Below, piece by piece: positions 13,901-23,600 of a stretch of DNA of 64,000 nucleotides (position 1 is its first letter; the number at the start of each line of letters is the position of its first letter). The notes beneath the pieces were generated by a model that searched no databases, had not been told where the DNA came from, and worked only from the letters and a program-made list of their open reading frames with translations. This DNA is from Beta vulgaris subsp. vulgaris (taxonomy: Eukaryota; Streptophyta; Magnoliopsida; Caryophyllales; Amaranthaceae). Location of the stretch: the NCBI RefSeq assembly GCF_026745355.1, contig NC_079203.1:1121249-1185248 (forward strand), given 5' to 3'. Both the position numbers and the translations under genes were made by a program.

Positions 13901-16506
13901 ATGGTTAGTGATCGTGATACTAAGTTCCTAAGTCATTTTTGGCTTACATTGTGGAAAAAGATGGGAACCAAGTTGAAGTTTAGCACATCATCTCACCCAA
14001 AACTGATGGACAAACCGAGGTAACTAATCGAACCTTGGGAACTTACTACAGCCCTAGCCACTAAAAGTCCGAGACAATGGGAAGACATGCTACCCATGCG
14101 GAATTTGCATACAATAGGGTACCACATAAGACCACTGGAATGAGTCCTTTTGAAATTGTGTATGGGATCAATCCATGTACTCCTCTTGATTTAGCTCCCC
14201 TTCCCATTCGAGAGAAATTTAGTAAAGAAGCTGATGAGCGTGCTAAAGAGATAAAGAAGCTTCATGAACTTGTGAGGACAAGAATCATGCGTGCCAATGA
14301 AAAGATCAAAGAAAGAATTGATAAAAAGAAGCATGATATTCAATTTTCTCCCGGAGATTGGGTATGGATTCACCTAAGGAAGGAACGTTTTCCTTCTAAA
14401 AGGCGTTCCAAGTTAAGTCCTAGAACAGATGGTCCCTTCAAAGTTCTTGAGAAGATCAATCCCAATGCTTACAAGATTGAATTACCAGGTGACTATGGTG
14501 TTTCTTCTTCTTTTAACATTTCGGATCTTAGTCATTTTATGAAGATGAAGGTGATCTTCCAAGTTTGAGGTCAAACTTTTCTCAACAAGGGGAGGATGTT
14601 GTAGATGGTGACGAGGCTGCGCCACCATTAAAGGTTGCCAAGGATACTAAGCTAATTCATTTAGTTGGTGATTGTATCTTCCTTCTTAAACTTGATGAGT
14701 TAAATGCTTCTTTCATGGAAGTCTTTAATTTGATTCATTAAGTCCTCATTTTCATTGTTGTTCTTTTGTTTAAATAAGTTAGCATAGTATAGTTGAGTCC
14801 TTAAATCCATAGGAATGTCGTGTGTTTTTCTTGAGTCCTTTCATTATTTTATGTAGTTGTTTCGAGTTGTATTCGAATTTTGTATTCGATTTAAATCCAT
14901 AGAGTCCTTGTACGAATTATTAGCTTAAGTTGTAATGAAGCAAGAATGAAGAAGCTAAGGAAGCACGTCCAAGTTACACGTGATGATGGCTGAATTATAG
15001 GAGTTGGTTACACTCCTTGATCACACGTTCAAAGTACAACAAACTGCCCTATCTTCAAGGCGTGCAAGAGTGGATGAGGAAGTGCGTGAATGGCAGCAAT
15101 AAAATAGGAGAAGGTTGTTTCCTTGCACGTTGATAACTAGCCGTTGTGGCTTGGTGGTTATTTGATTAGTTGGACCACTCTTCTTTTGTCAAAGCCATGA
15201 TTCGTACATGTAATAGTGGATAGTTATTTGTTATTTTCTTTTGTTTAGAAAATCAGAAAATTAAGTTGTAACAAGTCCTATTTATATTTGGACAAAGTGA
15301 ATGGAAAGGAGATGACTTTTATGACTTAAAACGTGAGTTTTTATTTTGCTTAATACTTTGCATTCTTGGATTGGAATCAAGTGTTTAGTGCCTATGCTTA
15401 ACTAACCTTAGCAAGTTAGTTTGTGTTCTTAGGACCTTTTAGATTGCTTGGTGGTGTGACTTATCCAAGTAGTTTAAAAGTTGCTATTCAATCAAACTTG
15501 TGGATTCAAGTCATTGATTGTCTAATTCTATCATATTCCGTCCTGGCTCAGTGCCATGCTCAGTGCCACACTCAGTGCCACTGCTAGTCGAAACCTTTAA
15601 ACTTGTATACTTCGAGTGTTACTCCAATTATACAACAATTTCTATCCATCAAAATTTGCCTAAAATAATGATTTCTCAATCAACTGACCAATGTAACTTA
15701 TGTAAATAAAGAAACACTCCAATTCAATCAATTTGCAGTCATCTTTTGCAACACAAATGACAAAACAACCCAACAAAATTATACTCAATTATGCACAAAT
15801 AATCTAATCCTTCAAGTACTATAAATGGCAATTTATACAAAATCACATAGAACTGTAAACTAATCTCTACTGCAATAAAAACATAATCTTTCAGCAGGGT
15901 TTATTCAGAAGCAACTTAAATTTTGTTACTAAAATGAAATGGCTCAAACTGGAAAATTTAGAGAAAATTTAAAAAATAATTATCTGGGTAATTAATTAAA
16001 TTATGTAAAACACTCCAATTGAATCAATTTGCAATGATCTTTTGCAGCACAAAACAACCCAACAAAAATATACTCAATTATGCACAAAAAATCTAATCCT
16101 TCAAGTACAATAAAGGGTAATTTAAACAAATCACATAGAATTGTAAACTATCCTCAACTACAATAAAAACATAATCTTTCAGCAGGGTATATTCAGAAGT
16201 AAAGACTTAAACTTTGAAATTAAACTAAAATAGCTTAAATTGGGAAATTTCGAGAAAAATGAAAGAAATAATTACCTGAGTAATTAACCAGGCTTGTTCA
16301 ATGCGATTAGCAAAATTTGAGGAGTTATCTGATGAAGAAGAAGAACCCACCATAGAAGCTTGGACCTTGAAATTAAACCTCTGATTAATCATACGTGAAA
16401 CGACGACGTTTTGGGCTCTTCTTAGAGGAATTATTGCAGAATTCTTCTTCAAATTATTAATGGGTTCGATCCAAATTGAAGGTTTTTGACATAAACAGCA
16501 AGACAT
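7979..16506 (-). CDS. DnaJ-type zinc-finger domain protein, probably plastid
   Basis: Three exons: 16276-16506 (77 codons), 8188-8337 (50 codons) and 7979-8059 (26 codons plus TAG). All junctions are phase 0 with GT-AG sites, giving 153 residues. Residues 1 to about 60 are rich in Ser and Arg and poor in acidic residues, like a transit peptide. Residues 84-139 carry four CxxC pairs (84/87, 95/98, 121/124, 132/135) with GxG-type spacing, the cysteine-rich zinc-finger domain of DnaJ without a J domain. The product resembles small plant DnaJ zinc-finger proteins such as Arabidopsis At5g17840 (from memory). Related proteins (BSD2, LQY1, PSA2) assist assembly of Rubisco or photosystems; that role is not shown for this one. 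Intron 1 is 7.9 kb because a Ty3/gypsy element sits in it in the opposite orientation. Intron 2 is 128 bp. Confidence 0.86.
8413..8640. repeat. 118-bp imperfect tandem duplication in intron 1
   Basis: Two copies of a unit beginning GGTAAGACTACTCAAGTTC start at 8413 and 8531. They are about 80-85% alike by eye and lie in intron 1 of the DnaJ-like gene, before the retrotransposon. Confidence 0.65.
9181..10222 (+). repeat. 5' LTR of the first Ty3/gypsy element
   Basis: 1042 bp, TG...CA ends, nearly identical to 14597-15637. Near its 3' side it contains three spaced copies of CTCAGTGCCA (about 10135-10165). A TATA-like CTATTTATATTTGG lies near 9865, a possible promoter. Confidence 0.95.
10226..10237 (+). 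other. primer-binding site
   Basis: TGGTATCAGAGC begins three bases after the 5' LTR. It matches the complement of the 3' end of plant initiator tRNA-Met, the usual primer site of many plant LTR retrotransposons. Confidence 0.9.
10335..11897 (+). pseudogene. gag and protease region, frameshifted
   Basis: The gag reading starts at ATG 10335. It changes frame near 10640-10670 and again near 11160, so no single protein is made as the sequence stands. The second part carries the retrotransposon gag domain ([19 protein letters not shown]). A CCHC zinc knuckle with [14 protein letters not shown] spacing lies at about 11214-11255. Protease follows, with a LIIDGGSC active-site block near 11495; DGG instead of the usual D-S/T-G is common in plant gypsy elements. 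A GRPWMFD block lies near 11718. An in-frame stop at 11895 separates it from RT. Confidence 0.85.
11973..13501 (+). pseudogene. reverse transcriptase and RNase H region, frameshifted
   Basis: RT motifs are visible: [13 protein letters not shown] near 12220, [13 protein letters not shown] near 12345, then after a frame change [12 protein letters not shown] and the catalytic YFDDILVYS near 12545. Another frame change lies near 12770. RNase H follows ([42 protein letters not shown]) to about 13310. Domains are nearly complete but spread over three frames. Confidence 0.88.
13502..14568 (+). pseudogene. integrase region, broken
   Basis: The HHCC zinc-binding N-terminus ([19 protein letters not shown]) lies at about 13525-13665. 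The frame then shifts into the core ([17 protein letters not shown]). Stops at 13929 and shifts to about 14076 break the catalytic core. The C-terminal part is open from 14077 to 14568, including SPFEIVYG and the [14 protein letters not shown] block. No chromodomain is seen after it. Confidence 0.85.
14585..14596 (+). other. polypurine tract
   Basis: ACAAGGGGAGGA directly precedes the 3' LTR, the expected position of the plus-strand primer. Confidence 0.85.
14597..15637 (+). repeat. 3' LTR of the first Ty3/gypsy element
   Basis: 1041 bp. It differs from the 5' LTR at one indel (position matching about 9366), three substitutions around 9415-9423 and one near 9897. Confidence 0.95.
15714..16290. 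repeat. 296-bp partial tandem duplication covering the exon 1 donor
   Basis: Copies start at 15714 and 16010 (ACACTCCAATT...) and are about 85% alike by eye. The right copy ends in the exon 1/intron 1 junction of the DnaJ-like gene. In the left copy the matching site reads ATTATCTGGG instead of ATTACCTGAG, so on the gene strand the donor GT has become AT. Confidence 0.8.
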
Positions 16507-17764
16507 GGTTCTCAGAAAAGATTTCTTCAGAGAGAAATAAAAATGGCAAGGAATTTTTGTGAATTTTGACGCAATATTTTGGTCTCCAAAAATACTCTTT
16601 TTTGGTTTTGGTGATTTTTTTGTTGTTGTTTTTCTTCTTTTGTGGGCGTAAAATCTTGTACGCGAAGTACTTGTTTTGGCGTCCTATGTCATGTCACTAT
16701 GTGTTCTTGTTCTACAATAAACAACGAAACAATGCCGGACACGAAATTAGAAATATTTGCGTTACTACAAGTTTTAATTGTGGTCGGTTTACTTTAAACT
16801 GTTTCGATTTTTATTTATTTTGTAACATAATTTTTGATTAGTTTTCTTTCAAGATGGCTTGTTAGGGAAATTTTTACGTGATCTTAAGATTGAAGAGAGA
16901 AAACGAGATTAAATTTAATATTTTAGAGAGAAAAAATGTCTATATGATTATTGCATTTATCATATTTTTTTCCTATCTTTCACAAGATTTACTAACCCTT
17001 AGGGTTTCTCTATCATTGTTCATTCACCTAAATACGATTTTGAATTTGGTTTATTGTTGTATAATATTCTAATCCATTGCTTATATTGATTGGGGAAAAG
17101 GCTAATTAAAGGTTATAAATGTATAATATGATTTAGTTGGCTAACTACGAATGAAATAACTTTTTTGAGAAAGAGACTTCTTAAAATTGACAACATTCCC
17201 GAATAATCAAACTTTGAGACTTTTACAAGTACACCAAATTTATATTGCCTTAATAGTCATCATACTTTCAACTTTTCCAAAGATAATATTAGTGGTTATC
17301 TAAAATGAATATAACTGAAATTTTGGCAATTATGTTAAATCTTGATCAATCATGTAGCTTTATAACATTAGAATTTACAACATCTCCTTTTTTTGTTGTC
17401 TAAAAATCGACCGGGTTAATAGTTAGCCAGCAAATCTGATCCAAAAGCCTTGATCAAGATACTATACTACAAAGTTCGATCATATATTATATATATTATA
17501 TATGTGATGTTGTGATCAAAATTGGTTCGAATTATATTTTCTCATGGCTTTATCTATTTTTTACATAAAAAATATTTGAAGAATATAATTGGTTGACTAT
17601 AAGAAAATTAAATATGGAGATTTTCATTATATAAAACAATATATAGATATCTTATATATATTCCCTTCGTGCTCTAACTATCTTCATATTTGTTATATTA
17701 ACAAAATCTAAGGTAAATAGAACATAAGTTGTGAAAATAAATTCTTTTTGTTTAATAAGAGAAA

Positions 17765-18253
17765 CTAGTGAGTGTCCCGGGCGATGCTCCGGGTTGTTAC
17801 TTTTCGTAACTTTTTTGTCAAGTTAGGAAAAATTGACGTATTGAACTGATAAGTAATTGCATGATTTTTGAAAAATAAACCATTTAAAGTTTGGGGATGA
17901 AAGCAATAACTTAACTTTCTACATGGAATTGAAGTAAGAATTTATGTCTATAATAGTCTTTTTGTTATCATAAAAATTTTAGATATCTAACTACTTGTGC
18001 AAATCTTTTAATGAGACATATTAATAAGACCTTATGATATTTTATTTTGAAATACTAAACAACGGTGTTATGTTGGATTAATGGTTAAGCTTCCACTTTC
18101 CATTTCAAACGTCACATGATCGATTCCTTGTAACTACACACTATTATTTTTTAAATTGAGGATTTGACTTGAAGTATTACATTAGAGTCTAGAGGAGAGT
18201 GCCACGTGGCACACAAACTTTTTTATGAACGCCTTTTAATATATTAGTATAGA
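17765..18253 (-). mobile_element. non-autonomous Helitron
   Basis: Read on the minus strand, the element starts TCTATACTAATATATT after an A (18254) and ends CTAG before a T (17764). A GC hairpin (CCCGG...CCGGG around AGCATCG) lies just before the 3' end. TC...CTRR termini, the 3' hairpin and insertion between A and T are the Helitron hallmarks. It is 489 bp with no coding sequence. A relative lies at 59713-60623. Confidence 0.8.
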
Positions 18254-18929
18254 TTTTTTGGTTACATCATGCCATTACCAAATAAGTTATAAAGTAAAAA
18301 TATGAAGATCTTTTATAGATAAACTTAAATAGAAAATAAGATGTTAAAAAGAATAGAGAGAATACTCGCAAATGAAAAGAGTATTACAATTCACAACATG
18401 ATGAGAAAGATTAATCTAATGGTTGGAAATCTAGATACAAAACAGAGAAACTAATTGATTGCACATTCAATGTATTCAGGAAAATGACTAAAGCCATGTT
18501 TAAACAATTACACTTTGAGCAATTATATGAAACAAATATGTATTTCCTTAGACCATAATTATTTGTAGCTTTCTCTTATTATATTAGTTGACTCAAGTAC
18601 ATATAATGTAAGTTGACATGACACATATAGGTCTTCTTTTAGGCCATAATTTTTTTTCCTTTTTGAATGGGTTGACTTTCTTCTTTCAAATAATTGACTT
18701 TGATGACTTTCCTTCAAAATGTTCATAGTTCATAAGTGGGAAAAACTACAACAAAACCAATCATAGAGTGTGTGACTTCAATATCTAATAAACAAAAAAG
18801 TTGATACAAAACGTGGAGGGTACACGCAGAAAGCATAGAAACGGACGGTGGGGTGGCCTTTTTGGTATTTACAAATGGGCTTTGGCACATTTATAACATG
18901 TCTTTCATATTATAAATGGGTAAGAAATA

Positions 18930-19177
18930 TTCTGTCCGTTTCAAAATATAAGGCATGTAAACCACTTTTACGCATATTAAAAACTTAGTTATTTTTAGTT
19001 AAATTTACATAGGTAGTAAGAATTGACATTAAATATTGTATTGATAATAGAAAATAACCTATAATCTTATCTAGATAGTATAAAGTTGCATTTAATTTTA
19101 CATTGATAACGTACAATGCCTTATATTTTGAAACAAATTTGTTTAGTTAAATGCATTACAATTTGAAACAGAGGGAG
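18930..19177. mobile_element. Stowaway-type MITE
   Basis: About 248 bp with terminal inverted repeats (TTCTGTCCGTTTCAAA at the left, TTTGAAACAGAGGGAG at the right) and TA flanks. It has AT-rich, non-coding content. Confidence 0.7.
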
Positions 19178-19667
19178 TAGTATTCTACCAAATTGGAATC
19201 TCGCACAAACTAACTCGATCCGACTTAATAAGTACTGTTTATTTAAATTACAAAAAAGTACCAACTTTTTAGAAAAATGTCCATAATAAAATTTGATCCC
19301 AAAACATCAATTTTACAAAATTAAAGTATAAACGTTATAGTTTAGACTAAATTACTTTTTTTTCTTTCTTATTTAATATTTTAATAATAAACGTAGAATG
19401 CCTTTCTTTTTTCGCTTTTTCATCAACTCTTTATGTATTTATTTATTTTCTTTTTTGTAACAAGAAAGAAAAATTAAATTTGCATTCTAGAATAGGACCA
19501 GTGTATAGTATCCTTTCGGATGATGGAAGAAAAAGCCAAATTTGAGGAAGAAAATCAATAAAATAAATGGGATAAATTATAATATGTATTTTATATAAGA
19601 AATAAAATCTTTTCTTTAGCAAATTATATTCATCTTTAATATATTTCCTTAGGACAACTGGAATTCT

Positions 19668-19861
19668 GTTCTTTTGGACTGAACTGAATTGAATTTGTCC
19701 GAACTAAACTTAATTTTTTAAACTGAATTGAAAAGAAGCGAATGAAAATTGTGAGAGGAAACTAACGGAACTGTGAATTTTTTTGAACTATACTGTATCG
19801 CTGTATTAAATTTATCTGAACCGAACCAAGCTGAATTTCCATCAATTTAATCCAAAAGAAC
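19668..19861. mobile_element. small inverted-repeat element, probable MITE
   Basis: 194 bp between GTTCTTTTGGACTGAA and the inverted CCAAAAGAAC end. The interior is rich in GAACTGAA/GAATTGAA motifs, seen in many small plant MITEs. No clear target duplication was found. Confidence 0.45.
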
Positions 19862-19980
19862 ATAACCTAATATCACATATATGACGCTAGATATTTTAAA
19901 GCTAAAAGTGCATTTAAATTGATGAAACACACAACTTTTTTAAAAAATATGATAATGATGAATATTCCACTAACTAAGTA

Positions 19981-20262
19981 CTCCCTCCGTCCCAATTTAT
20001 TTGCTACATTTGCTTTATCACAAAGACCAAGGAGGGAGTGAGGACCATTGCCATAACAAGAATTATCAAAAAAGCAAATAGGTAAAGTGGGACCTATGAA
20101 CTATATATGGAAATATTTACAAAAACAAGGAGGGAGTGATGGCAAATTTGTAAATAAAGTGTGGGACCTATGTACTATATATGGAAATATTTGCAAATGT
20201 AGCAAATAAATTGGAACACACTTAAATGGCAAAATGTAGCAAATAAATTGGGACGGAGTGAG
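19981..20262. mobile_element. Stowaway-type MITE upstream of MGD1
   Basis: 282 bp with TIR CTCCCTCCGTCCCAATTTAT and its inverted copy, flanked by TA (19979-19980 and 20263-20264). An internal block containing GGGACCTATG.ACTATATATGG occurs twice (about 20089 and 20162), so the element carries an internal duplication. It ends about 340 bp before the MGD1 start codon. Confidence 0.85.
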
Positions 20263-20603
20263 TAATGTGCTTGTTTTATAGAATCAAAAACAACATATCC
20301 TTCAACAAAAAAAAAAAAAATACTAAAAAAACCTAAATCCTGTCCTTGTGGTTACCAATCACTTCCAAGATTTCCCCCTATTCCCTTGATTCACTTATCT
20401 CTCTCCTACCCTCTTCCTAGTTTTCCACAGTCCTACTTCCTCCGTCCAAAAAACCCAACTTTTTTTTTGGTTTTATGTATTTTCTTTCACTTTCTCTCTC
20501 CTCATGATTCCTGTATTTAATTAAACTCCAATCAACAATCTCACAAATGTTACCCACTTAGGAAAAGTTATTTAGTTTTTCCCAAAAAAAAAAAATTCTG
20601 CCA

Positions 20604-23600
20604 ATGTCTCACCCTTCAACAGTCACTTCAGAGCCCTCTAATTTGATAGATTATGTGTCTAAATTGGGTCATTTAGCACTAAATTCAAGTTTTTTGGGTC
20701 ATAATTCAACTGGGTATTCATCATTTTCTCCTAATTACTTGAATTTTGGTAGTTTAGGCACTCAAAACAGGTTTAAATTTGTTAATTCTTTGAGTTTTAG
20801 TAAAGGGGGTTCTAATTTGAAGAAGATATTGACTGATTTTAATAGGGCTGTTAGGGTTCATTGTGATAGAATCCCACTTGGGTTTTCTTCAATTAGTCTT
20901 AATTCAGGGGAAAGTAATGGAGTGAATGGTAATGGAGATGGAGTTGTGGATGATGTTAGTGTGCCTGTTAATGGAGTTGAGGCTGATAACTCTAAAAGAG
21001 TGCTCATTTTGATGAGTGATACCGGAGGCGGTCACCGGGCTTCAGCTGAAGCTATTAAGGCTGCTTTTTATGAAGAATTTGGTGATGATTATCAGGTCTA
21101 CTTTCAAGTTTCTTCTTATATGGAGAATTATGCAATTGCTGATATTATTTGGATAAGAATGCAGCTAGTTTATAGTTGATGCTTATGAATGATCTTTTAT
21201 ATTATATGTTATAACTGCTGTTTATGTAGTAGCTTGATTTGCTTTGGGATGTATACTGGAGAGGATTTCTAACTCATAATGTTTTTGGACTTTTTCTTTT
21301 GGTTCATAACATTTCTTGATTCAATTGTATGTTGGCAACAAATGTTTTATATTATTGAGTCATAAATGTTTTCAATGTTGAATCACAAATGTTGTATATG
21401 AAAAATCAAGGTATGAGATCATCTATCAGCCTAAGATGGTGAAATTTTGATTTCAATATACGACATTTGTGATTAAATATCCAACATTTATAATCCAATA
21501 AAAAGAATTTTACGAACTAGGCAACACTCGTATGGTGCAACATACTGATAGTATGCTGCTTTTGTTTCTATATTGTTGATTGATTAAGCTTAGTAACTTG
21601 ATATGGCTGGGTTATGCTATTGAAGTGGTTTTTGAGTTTAGTGTCTCATGGTTGAAATTTGCATTTTGACTTCTGTTGCTGAGGAAACTGCATTATTGTA
21701 ATATAGCAGTAAATATTGTTGTTCATGCTATTGGAGCTTGGTTTGGTGCTAGACTTATTGTTTTTCCTCCATTTGATTTTTCTGATTCTGTGGCTGTTTA
21801 AGATGGGGAGAAAGGGGATGGTTGCGTTCATTTATGTATTTGTTGATTGTATCGTTTTTTAAATAGTGGTAATTGCAGGTATTTGTTACGGATTTGTGGT
21901 CTGAGCATACACCTTGGCCCTTTAATCAATTACCAAAGAGCTATAACTTCTTGGTGAAACATGGCCCTCTCTGGAAAATGACATATTATGGGACAGCTCC
22001 TCGTGTAATCCATCAGTCGAATTTTGCTGCAACATCTATGTTCATAGCACGGTGAGTCTGTTACTATCGGGCTAAACCCTCTTAAGTTACCTGAGAAATA
22101 GTACATAGCTGTGGTTTTGCTTGAGAGTTGATCCAACTATCGTACAGATTGATCCAACTATCAAGGCTACACATGTGAAGAAACATTCATTTTCTTAGGA
22201 CTGAGGTTTGGATAAGCAATAAAAGCAATTGGGAAGTATAGATGACTAGAAAGTATAGAGTGGACTGGTTGGCAATCTTTAGTTGAACGTGGGCTATGGG
22301 GTATAGACATGATGTCTTAAATCTCCACTTTTGTGGCAAAACTGATGTAGAAACATATTCTTTCTGTCAGAAATATGTTCCAACATTTTCTGCTTCTGGG
22401 CATACCAATTTAGTTTCTTCATATCTATATTTTAGTAAGCTTACTCTCTCTACTTTTTTCTTTAAAATGTTAGGCTCCACTCCTATCCACCAACTTTGTT
22501 TCTCTATTTTTTCGTTTTCCTTAACAAATTGTTTATAAAGCAAATGCTACACTTCATTTAGGATGGAGGGAATAAATTAATTTCTTTCACGGACATGTAA
22601 ATTATACTATGAAGTTCTTTGAACTGTAATTTCAGTGCAAATTCTGCATCCCAATCCCAATACATGATGGTGTGTCCTGTAGGCTGTATTCACCATATGG
22701 GTCATTTTTCTTTGTAAATTCTAAAATTTAGAACTTGTTATCTGAAGGGTCTTCGGTTCCCTTTGTGCTTTTGGTTATGTATGTCTGATTTTTTCTTGGT
22801 TTATAACAAAGGTCTTGAACATTCTTTTGCTGATAAGTGGGTGGCAGTGAGCCAGTGACTTCCAGTTTGGCTCTTAATTACTGGGTGCATCAGTTATGGT
22901 TGTCCTACACCTGCATTTGTTCTTATGTTGCTTATGTTATTGGAAGCACTGTGCTGTTCGGCTCTAAAACGCTTAACATATCTGTTATGAGTAAGGAAGT
23001 TGTTTTCTTATTGCGAATATGTGAAGATCCTATATCTGATTGTCTGGTGCCTTTGTCAAATGATAAATTCATTTCATTGGCTCCGCTTGATGAAGATTGA
23101 AGCCTATATGCTAGGCAACCTAAGTATTTGTTGTCTTGCCTGAAAGCTAATATTCATTTAATTTCTTGACAGAGAGGTTGCTAAAGGGCTGATGAAATAC
23201 AAGCCTGATATCATTATTAGTGTGCATCCTCTAATGCAGCACGTTCCACTTCGAGTCTTAAGATCCCGAGGCCTGCTTGAAAAAATTATCTTTACTACTG
23301 TAATTACGGATTTAAGCACCTGTCATCCTACCTGGTAGGTTGTGTGGTTTTCCTCAACGTCTATTATAATAGTATCTTTTGTGTATCAGGCTTTTGACAT
23401 TCGTCCCCTGACATTACTGTTTCTTCCTTCTTGTTATAGGTTTCATAAGCTTGTGACAAGATGTTACTGCCCATCTAACGAGGTGGCTCGAAGAGCAACA
23501 AAAGCTGGTCTGCAGCCTTCCCAAATCAAGGTTTATGGACTTCCGGTGCGGCCTTCCTTTGTTAGATCTGTTCGGCCGAAGGTTCGTCTACCTCCTCATT

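Larger units (their letters stand above)
9181..15637 (+). mobile_element. complete Ty3/gypsy LTR retrotransposon, defective coding region
   Basis: A 6457-bp element flanked by the 5-bp duplication ATTTC (9176-9180 and 15638-15642). The LTRs start TGTT and end AACA. A primer-binding site follows the 5' LTR and a purine tract precedes the 3' LTR. Domain order is gag, protease, RT, RNase H, integrase, the Ty3/gypsy order. I see no chromodomain after integrase; the PR and C-terminal sequences look chromovirus-like, but the lineage is not assigned. The LTRs differ by only about four substitutions and one indel over 1.04 kb, so the insertion is recent, yet the internal region has at least seven frame changes. 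It lies in the first intron of the minus-strand DnaJ-like gene, in opposite orientation. Confidence 0.95.
16507..20603. other. intergenic region between divergent genes
   Basis: Separates the minus-strand DnaJ-like gene (start 16506) from the plus-strand MGD1 (start 20604), so it should hold both promoters. It is AT-rich and contains a Helitron (17765-18253), two Stowaway-type MITEs (18930-19177 and 19981-20262) and a further small inverted-repeat element (19668-19861). The 340 bp before MGD1 are pyrimidine-rich, like a 5' UTR. Open frames at 16566-16841 and 16878-17072 look like chance. Confidence 0.5.

Noticed and set aside
14077..14596. Chromodomain at the end of integrase in the first element
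   Set aside because: Looked for because the element seems chromovirus-like; the frame ends shortly after the integrase C-terminus and no chromodomain pattern is visible.
22837..23100. 87-codon frame between MGD1 exons 2 and 3
   Set aside because: Lies entirely in intron 2, which has good GT and AG borders; no family resemblance.
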